Shown here piece after piece: positions 30,751 through 38,316 of a stretch of DNA of 38,316 nucleotides. The notes under the pieces were generated by a model. The model did not search any database and had not been told where the DNA came from. It worked only from the letters and a program-made list of their open reading frames with translations. The stretch lies in contig NEEC01000069.1 in the NCBI GenBank assembly GCA_002189035.1, positions 1-38,316 of the forward strand, in the 5' to 3' direction. This DNA is from Utricularia gibba. Lineage: Eukaryota > Streptophyta > Magnoliopsida > Lamiales > Lentibulariaceae. Within the stretch, counting starts at the first letter, position 1. Each line of letters starts with the position of its first letter. A program made the position numbers and the translations under genes.

Positions 30751-33401
30751 ATGGAAATGGCAGAAATGCTTCTTCCAATCCTTTCGCTCACATCCGTCGT
30801 ATGTTCGGCCAACGACGGCCCCGTCGTGGCGGCGTCGCCACTCGTTGAATTCTTGAGCGGCTTCAGGGGGCGGCGTACCGAACGTACGGTGGGGACAATG
30901 ACTTCGACCCCAAGCTCTACGTGGACCTGTCGCTTAAGCGAAGCCTTGCCACGACAGCTGCCGCATTCGACGAGCTTCAGTTGAGCGAAAGTAGTGGCTT
31001 TGAGGAAGGGGCACTGAGCAAGTTCATTGGAGAGTATTTTGGCGAACCAGAGGATGGACTGGAGGCGGCGGAACCGGTGGATTTCGTGGAGGAACCCGCT
31101 GATTTCTTGCCGGAAGTTGAGAACATTAAGGTTCGCAATTGGGCCCTCGAGTTGCATGGGCTCTGGAAGAGCCTGAGCCGGAGGACTTCAAATCGGGTTC
31201 TTGAGAATCCGGAATCTTACACGCTGATTCCTTTAGATAACACAGGAATCGTGCCCGGATCCAGATTCCGCGAAGTCTACTACTGGGACTCTTACTGGGT
31301 AATCAGGTGATTTATAGGCGATCTTGGATGCTTCTTTTATTTAGTTAAAGAGAGCTCCCGGTTTCAAAATTTTCTCCACAGATGAATTTAGCGATATACA
31401 AACACAAAAAAGAAACTTTGTGTTTCTTGATGACCCGTGTTGTGACCAGATGACCAAGTGATAATTTTATGAGTTTTTGTGGTGATTAGGGGTTTGCTAG
31501 CGAGCAAGATGTGTGAAACAGCAAAGGGAATAGTATACAATCTCCTTTCGTTGATTGAAAGATATGGCCATGTTCTCAATGGTGCTCGGATCTACTATAC
31601 CAACAGAAGGTAATTTTTGAGGTGTTCTCCACAACTTCTGTGATTTTAATCTATCCATCACGATGAAAAATGCCATCATTGTCTCATTATCTGTAAGCCA
31701 ACCTCCCCTGCTGAGCTCAATGGTTATGGATGTATATACTCGAACTGGAGACGTCGAACTGGTGATGAAATCACTTCCATTACTGATAAAAGAACACGAG
31801 TTTTGGACATCTGGTACTAGTTTTTGAATGCCTGGTGTTTTTACTGGTACATCTATTGGGGTTTTTTCATCCTTGAATTGTTTCTTCATTTGAAGGGTTT
31901 CACGAGCTGGTTATTCGGGATGCACAAGGGTCGACTCACAGGCTAAGTCGATATAATGCCATGTGGAACCAGCCTCGCCCTGAGTCTGCAACTCATGTAA
32001 GAACTCCCATTTCAAAGAAGAAGTGTTTATTTTTCTCTTCTGCTTGTTTGAAGATCAACTAATTTGTCGCTCAGGACGAGGAAACAGCTGGAAAAGTCTT
32101 GAATGAGACCGACAGAAGTTGTTTATATCGTAACATTGCATCTGCTGCTGAATCAGGGTGGGACTTCAGCTCCAGATGGATGAGGTGTTGTTCAATATTT
32201 ACTTGAGTCTACTACTCCGTTTCATGTGTATAAGGTGTCTGGAAACCAAGTAATATTGTATCCTTCTGTGGGTCGCCCATCTTTGCAGGAATGACTCTGA
32301 TCTTGCCACTCTTGCTACAACATCAATCATACCTGTAGATTTGAATGCTTTCATTCTCAAGGTAAAATAAGGAAACCTCCTGCATAGAGAGCTGATCTGA
32401 TTGCTTGATTCGTTATGTTTTTTTTAATGAATTCCAGATGGAAATTGACATAGTTTCACTGGCAAAGACTACCGGAGATGCTACCACAGCTTCACATTTC
32501 ATGAAGGCTGCCAAGGCTAGGAAACTGGCTATCGATTCTATTCTGTGGAATTCCGAAATGGGACAGTGGCTAGATTACTGGTTGACTGATTCAAACCCCG
32601 AAAAGGTGACGGTGTTTCATCAAATCTACACCCTTTTGTTGGTTACTGTTTTTTATCAATCTCCCTTGCCTTAAAAAAGAAGGTTCATGAGTGGGAAGAA
32701 TCGGGACAGAACCGCGAGAGTTTTGCATCCAACTTCATACCCTTGTGGATTCAGCCATTCCACTCAGGTTTCTTAAATCTGAATGCTTTATGTAATTTAC
32801 TTTGTAATATCATCTGTTTGACTATGAAGATGACAAGATTGTGAAGAAAGTCGTTAGTGCTCTGGACAGCTCAGGCCTTATCTGCCCTGCCGGAATTGCA
32901 ACTTCTCTGATAAACTCTGGTCAACAATGGTACTCCAATTGCACAGAAACTTGTGCTGTGATGGCTTTTTTGTTTGATCCTGTTACCATTCGCAGGGATT
33001 TTCCTAATGGATGGGCACCTCTTCAGCACGTGATCGTGGAGGGGCTGTGGAAAACTGGATCAGAAACAGCAAGGGCCATGGCTAAAGACATTGCCAACAA
33101 ATGGATCAGGACAAACTATGCTGCTTACAAGAAGACAGGAGTGATGCATGAGAAGTACGACGTTCGGAAATGTGGTGAATATGGCGGTGGTGGCGAGTAT
33201 ATACCCCAAGTACGTGCCTACCTTTTCATCTCAACAAAAATAACATACTACATGCAATGAATTAACAAAATGGCCAACTTCACAATCTCCTTGTTTTGCT
33301 GTTGTTTGTTGAAGACTGGGTTTGGTTGGACCAACGGCGTAGTATTGGCATTCCTGGAGGCGTATGGATGGTCTGAGAGCTTGGACTTACAGTGTTCATA
33401 G
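30751..33401 (+). CDS. TRE1: Trehalase (GH37; one frameshift in exon 1)
   Basis: This enzyme hydrolyses trehalose to two glucose at the cell surface and thereby tunes trehalose signalling. Eleven exons: 30751-31306, 31490-31609, 31698-31813, 31896-31996, 32075-32184, 32289-32361, 32438-32605, 32683-32767, 32830-32929, 32996-33209 and 33315-33401. They give about 576 residues. A hydrophobic N-terminus (MLLPILSLTSVVCSA) can act as signal anchor. Trehalase signature 1 (PGSRFREVYYWDSYW), signature 2 (QQWDFPNGWAP, spliced between exons 9 and 10) and the Gly-rich GGGGEY loop are present. One base is missing at 30853-30855: VEFLERLQ is expected but TTGAGCGG gives a shift, and the correct frame resumes as DFDPKLYVDLSLKRS. 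One G restores family sequence and exon phase. It converges with the pseudouridine synthase gene. Confidence 0.92.
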
Positions 33402-33735
33402 GATGATGCTGCTTGCTGTCCTGATTAGCAGCACAATAATGGGAAAGATGGATACTCAGTAGAAGAAACCATCTAGTGAACCGTCTGAAACTTCATTCAG
33501 AAACTTTCTGTTTCCCACATTTCCATGTTGCATTCACTGAGAACCGTCCGGTTTCTACAGTGGTTTATCATTAATGTTATGGATAACAGCAATACTGGAA
33601 AGGGTGCCTTTGCATCTATTTAGAACTCTCTGGTTCAATTTTGTGTATGTTTATCACACAACAGGAGTCCGTTTCCGGGGGACTGACAAATGGTAAAGAT
33701 CATGTACTTAAAAAGGTCACACATTGCAGCAAGAA
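33402..33735. terminator. Convergent 3' region between trehalase and pseudouridine synthase
   Basis: Only 334 bp separate the two stop codons of these tail-to-tail genes, so their 3' untranslated regions may overlap. No coding sequence is seen. Confidence 0.5.
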
Positions 33736-35240
33736 CTAGCCGAAATGAGGAAGCTTACACTTGGTAATCGTATGAGGCCTGCCCACACTAGCTGCTGGAG
33801 AATCCGGTGGAAAGCGAAGATGATCTTCATTATATCTGATTGAGTGAAGACAAAGACCGTGAGGGGGGACAGAGAAGGCATATTTTGCAAGCTCCTTCCG
33901 ATCCCGAGATTCCAGAATTTCAGAAACAATGCAAGGTGGAACTGCTTCCCTTCCTACTTGAAGCAACAAGGCTACCTGTAGGAGAATAAGAAGAAATGGG
34001 GGATAAGATTTTCGTAAGAAAACTCCAAACGAGAAAGCAGCCAAACAGGTTACAAATTTTACCATGTTACGAACTTGTCTATACAAAAAACCCGAACCTT
34101 CAACATGCAGCTGCAAAACAGGCCCCTGGGAAACATTGATGCCATCTCATTTGCATAGCTTCATGCATAAACGAAAAGTAGTGGAGATTACTGGGGTTGA
34201 GGCATACCATTTCATACAAATCGAAGCAAAGGATATTCTTCACGGGATTTGGGGTGCGATCATTGCGAGAAGCATTAGCAAAAGCAGAGAAGTCATGAAT
34301 TCCAACAAAATGTTTAGCAGCATCCCTCATTGCAGATGGATTGAGATTGTAGACGCTATGATAAACATAGTTTCTGAGGCATGGATCCATGACAGTATCA
34401 TTGTATATCTTGTAAGTATAAATCTTGCTTTTAACAGAAAACCGGGCATGGAAATCAGGTACCACAGATCTTATTTCTCGGATTCTTATATCAGGGGGCA
34501 GAATTCCATTCAATGCCTTGTGAATTTCATCCAAGCTATGGTAGTTGAATGGTGTGATGAAGTGAGCCACCTGGGAAGGAAGGCCATGTTTGCATCTTCT
34601 TCTTTTTTTTTTTTTTTTTATGAATAGTGAGATTGTTAACCATGAACAGACCTGACCCCAAGCATGCACCCCAGCATCTGTGCGGCCTGCTCCAACCAAA
34701 CACAGTTGATGCCGCCTTAATTTCGTAATCTGAGTCAAGGCTTCTTCCAGAATGCATTGTATTGTTGGTGTTGACTGCTGATACTGCCATCCTACATTAC
34801 AAAACCTTAATCATCATACTTACCGAAGATTTTTAACTATACAAAAAAGTATGTGAGTTGTGAAGGACACCACAAGATAAAGTTCCAACTTCAAGGCAAG
34901 CTTCAATCATTCACTAGTGAAAAAGCATAAAGATAGTACACGTTGAAACCACAATGCCCATAAAAACTTGCAGAGATTGCACCAAACATAATAAAAGAGG
35001 AAAAAATGTGTAATTAGGCTAACCAAAAGTTATGTAGAAGATCACAGATACACGAAAGACAAGGATGATTCAGCAAGTATGGTGAAAGTAGGTACGCAAG
35101 AAAGCGCACAGAAAGAGGGGAAGGAGAAAACCAACTGAAGGACGAGAACCTGAATAGCGAGTTCCATCATATGAGATTACCACCCGCCACTTAAACCCAG
35201 TAAGAGGCAATCTTTTGCTATCGTCCTCTTGACTAACCAT
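33736..35240 (-). CDS. TruA-type tRNA pseudouridine synthase
   Basis: TruA-family enzymes convert uridines of the tRNA anticodon arm (classically positions 38-40) to pseudouridine. Five exons on the minus strand (35240-35150, 34791-34652, 34570-34208, 34125-34063, 33975-33736) give 298 residues. The catalytic aspartate is D69 in VGAGRTDAGVHAWGQ. Also visible are ISYDGTRYSGWQYQ, FHARFSVKSKIYTYKI, DFSAFANASR and EGSGFLYRQVRNMV, all family blocks. No obvious transit peptide precedes the domain, so a cytosolic or nuclear site is likely. Frame is intact. A possible 5' exon lies upstream at about 35758-35813 (separate entry). A run of T (17 by eye) lies in intron 2. Confidence 0.92.
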
Positions 35241-36307
35241 TGACTATCTAGAAGCGAAATACATCAAATGCGGCGGGATAAACATGCAAACAATGGAATA
35301 AAGTTATGTGCTTGGAGCGGTGTTTCCGGTTTATTTGCAAAACAAGGAAGTACAGCAAGCATTTCAATTTGAAAACAGCTGGGTTGCAATTGATATCATT
35401 TTTTCATCCGTAGAAAAAGAAAAAAAAAAACGAAACCTTGAGCTCGCAGAGGGATGACCTTGGACGCGGGACTTGAGCGGATTTAAATTCCAATGCGCCA
35501 ACCCCCAGCTCCTGAATGTTTACGCGAGCATCCAATACATGAAGCAGAGTATTTACCGCCAATTGATAAAGAATCAAGAAAAAAGCTCGCCAACGAGACG
35601 CCCAGAGCATACATTCGGTTCCGACGGATAAATACTATACTAACGGTTTCTTTTCTTTTTTCAGAAAAGCAAGTACTTGAGTCTTAACGAGAACTTCAGA
35701 TTTCCGAACCCTAGAGATACTAAACGGGTAGCTCAATTACACACTTTCAGAAGCTTACCGTTGCGAATCGGAATCCAAGGAGTCGGCGACGCTTGTGGGT
35801 GGTGGCGTAGCATCTCTCCGGCGGATTGTTATCAGCAGACGATTTTCGATATTTGAATAAAAGGAACTATAAAATATTATATTTCATACACTTTATTTCT
35901 TCATCTATATAAAGTACCCCTTATAATAAAAAGAAATAAAAATTATATTTTAATGAGTAAAAGATTCCAAACATTTTTTTTGATTAAAATTTTTTTGAAT
36001 TTATTTATTAAAATTATCTTAAAGTATTACTAATCAAATACAATGTATTTCTGGAAAATCGATTTGAAAATTCAGTGACTTATGAGCAAATTAGTCCATT
36101 TTTAATTTAATTTTACATTTTTTTAGTAATATTCAAAATTTAAATTCAAAGTTTTGAACATATCTTGTTTTAAAAATTCGAAATTTTAATATTCCATAAA
36201 ATTTAAATAGTTGTATTCAAGTTTGCCATATTTGGAAATATTTTTTTAAAATGGTGTAATGATATTACTAATGAATGATAATGCGAAAAGCGAAAGGACG
36301 AGGTCCA
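35241..36307. other. Upstream region of the pseudouridine synthase gene and AT-rich spacer
   Basis: At 35758-35813 on the minus strand there is an exon-like block: ATG CTA CGC ... CGC AAC G followed by GTAAGC, a strong donor. A TTCTAG acceptor just before 35240 could join it to the pseudouridine synthase transcript. Spliced this way, its ATG would not be in frame with the main ATG and would make an overlapping upstream ORF. From 35860 to 36260 the sequence is AT-rich and holds no gene. Confidence 0.45.
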
Positions 36308-37035
36308 TTAATACAGAAGCTGCAGATACTCGTCGTACACCTTCCCCAGCATTCTCTCGTCGCCGGCGCATTCCGGCGGCATTCCCCAACCCAGCCCCAG
36401 TAAATCCGCCTCTTCAACTTCCACTGGCGGCTGCGGCGGCGGCGGTGACGGCTGCAATTTTTTGACGCTGGTTGAGGCGCAAATCCTAATCGCCTTTGGG
36501 GCGTAAATTTTCGTCCCCTGAGTGGCACTGTTATCATTCTTGCTGCTACTGATGCTATTGCGTCCACCTTCTGGTTTCACGAACTCCTTGTGTCTGGATG
36601 GCGACGTGGTCGTCTTCTTGTGGAGATGCGTGTTCCAGTAGTTTTTAATCTCATTGTCAGTTCGACCCGGGATCCGCCCCGCTATAAGTGACCACCGGTT
36701 CCCCAGGAGACGGTGGAGGCGCAGGATGAGATCGATCTCCGCCTCGCTCATGTTGCCCCGCTTTATTCCCGGCCGGAGATAATTCATCCACCGCAACCGA
36801 CAGCTTTTCCCACAGCGCAGCAGACCTGCCCAGACACACAATACAACTGTCACGCCACTATAACAATTATCTTAAAATTGAATACATCAGAAGTAGACCA
36901 ACCGGCTTTCTCGGGAAGGGATCGCCATCGGCCCACGCCGTGCTGCTGAATGTAGCTCGAAAGAAGAGCGTCTTCCTTCGTGGACCAGGGACCTCGTCTG
37001 AGTCCAACTTTGGGGCAGCACGGAGATCTCCCCAT
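36308..37035 (-). CDS. R2R3-MYB transcription factor with bHLH-interaction motif
   Basis: This is a DNA-binding regulator. The R3 repeat carries the bHLH-binding pattern DLx2Rx3Lx6Lx3R (D76 to R95, [20 protein letters not shown]), which is found in MYBs that act with bHLH and WD40 partners in flavonoid, seed-coat or epidermal-cell control. Two exons, 37035-36903 and 36825-36308, give 216 residues. R2 starts with RGPWSTKED near residue 14 and ends at [10 protein letters not shown]3 ends at [15 protein letters not shown]. The first tryptophan of R3 is Met, a usual replacement. The common second intron inside R3 is absent. The C-terminal part is Pro-rich (PSPPPPQPP) then acidic, and ends in DEYLQLLY. 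I could not place it in a numbered subgroup. Confidence 0.93.
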
Positions 37036-37430
37036 CGCACGCACTCGAAAGCTTTCACCTTTTCGCGTCTTTGCTGCGCTGTGGACATGTAGCATTTATA
37101 GCGGGACGGAGATAAGAAAAAGAAGCTCCCGGAATGCAGGTTTGCGCTGCAGAAAAGTACCACAACTCTCCATCTCCTCCTTTCATTCCACCCGACCCGG
37201 ACCCGGATAGAAACCCAAATTGGAACTGTTCCTTTTTTTTCGTTGCTGTCAAAGTTGCAACTCGTAGGCAGTAAAAATGAATAATAACTAAGGAATGTGG
37301 CGCGATGCTTGGAGATGCCGGCTGTACGTGGCGTCTCCTGAGAGCTCCACGTGTAGGGAGACTAGCCAAAGGAACGATGGAGGCGGAGGGGATTGACGTG
37401 TGGACGCACACACCATGCATTTTCACGTCG
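37036..37430 (-). promoter_or_regulatory. MYB promoter with TATA box and ACGT elements
   Basis: TATAAAT at 37094-37100 (minus strand) lies about 60 bp before the start codon. Further upstream are three ACGT-core sites: TACGTGGCG near 37325, a G-box CCACGTGT at 37348-37355, and TGACGTGTGG near 37395. Such sites bind bZIP and bHLH factors. That they drive this MYB is inference. Confidence 0.6.
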
Positions 37431-38316
37431 TCAGTAATTAATTACCTTACCTACACCTACCTCCTTCAATTAGGGCATGCCCCACTCAACACTCTCATTA
37501 ACTGTAGGTGATCGATTACATGAATTTACAATTTCTTATTTCATTTTTTTTAAGAATAAGATGCATAAATTAAATATATAGAGATTAAATATTTCGAACA
37601 CTTACTCATTTAACTACATTATAATAAAGATATTATACTTGGTACAAACATTTTGAAATTTTTTTATATGCTAAATAATTATTTATTATATAATATTCTC
37701 TATCAAATATTTCAATTTTGTCTAGTTTTTTTTTTATTTTTATACAAATAAATAAAGGGCACGTTTTAAATAAATCAAATATAGCATAAACTAAAATTTG
37801 AAGTTATGTTTAAAACAAATTCTATTTTTGAAAAAAAAAACTATTAAAAATAGTTTTATTAAAAAATGAGCGAATTCTGTTACAAAAAAATCATAAATTC
37901 ATGAATATTTTTTATTTTTAAGAAGATGTAAACCTAATTTTTATTTTTCAAACATTGATTTTTAAGAAACATAACCAATCAAAGATTTCATTTACTTGCA
38001 GGTGAATTTGAGTCGACAGGCATTGGGTTTAGTACCCATTTTTCGGCAGTTGATTGGTCTTGGGCCCATTGGGCCTGTGGTCAGGGAGAGGCCCACAGCG
38101 GTAAATTAAAATTGGGGAAAAAGTGAAACACTATTTTGAGTTGACTTGGCTAGTGTAAATAATTTGTTTTATGGATGTTTAGCACTTGGAGTTGTGTTAT
38201 AATGGGATGGTTTGGATGTATAATTAATGGTTAATTATTAATTGGAAATATTGGGAAAAAGGTTTTGTATTGCTATCGTTCACTTTTACAGAGGACACCG
38301 GCGGTGGTGGTGTGGC
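37431..38316. other. Right-edge AT-rich region without a recognised gene
   Basis: From 37510 to 37980 the sequence is mostly A and T with several homopolymers. From 37990 to 38316 the base composition is more balanced, but no open frame of note is seen. GGGCC-type motifs near 38060-38095 could belong to a promoter of a gene beyond the edge. Confidence 0.5.

Noticed and set aside
37510..37980. Possible MITE or other transposon in the AT-rich right edge
   Set aside because: No terminal inverted repeats or target-site duplication could be found by eye.

Overview
This is nuclear DNA from a flowering plant. The genes have short GT-AG introns separated by AT-rich spacers, and several families are plant-specific: RIN4/NOI, LHT amino-acid transporter, SKIP14 F-box, RGF/GOLVEN peptide, BAG7, PMEI and R2R3-MYB. 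Some genes (LHT, the ankyrin gene) have GC-rich exons beside AT-rich neighbours, which would fit a monocot, but I cannot fix the lineage. I count 14 supportable protein genes and one degraded gene remnant in 38 kb, so the region is gene-dense. I see no tRNA, rRNA, CRISPR array or intact transposon.

Layout, left to right: a small NOI/RIN4-like gene (-, 649-1094) lies head-to-head with SDH2, the iron-sulfur subunit of mitochondrial complex II (+, 1494-2517). Next come a cystinosin-type lysosomal/vacuolar cystine exporter (+, 3999-5378), a stretch of unassigned coding-like fragments (5.5-6.6 kb), an 18-exon PGAP1-type GPI inositol-deacylase (+, 7259-13232) and a SKIP14-like F-box gene (+, 14094-15819). 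After about 2 kb without a recognised gene come an ankyrin-repeat gene (+, 18004-20042), an LHT-type amino-acid permease (+, 20989-23039), a four-exon RGF/GOLVEN/CLEL peptide-hormone precursor (+, 23560-24521) and a DUF7610-like membrane protein (+, 25062-25595). A decayed ALIS/CDC50 fragment (-, about 25.95-26.2 kb) is followed by BAG7 (+, 27528-28979), a PMEI-domain protein (-, 29271-29834), trehalase (+, 30751-33401), a TruA-type tRNA pseudouridine synthase (-, 33736-35240) and a bHLH-interacting R2R3-MYB (-, 36308-37035). The last 1.3 kb is AT-rich and empty.

The genes do not form a pathway. They are ordinary neighbours in a eukaryotic genome, several in head-to-head or tail-to-tail pairs. 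The most striking pattern is that five otherwise well-conserved genes (PGAP1, SKIP14, ankyrin, LHT, trehalase) are interrupted by single-base deletions: ten clear cases, possibly eleven, and no single-base insertion. Most lie in short homopolymers. The flanking exons keep perfect splice phase once one base is counted back, so I read these as probable assembly errors rather than gene death.

The best biological finds are the RGF/GOLVEN gene, which is split into exons too small for simple ORF calling, and an imperfect tandem duplication that copied the start-codon region of the DUF7610-like gene and so created an upstream ORF. I did not find a convincing undescribed multi-gene system.
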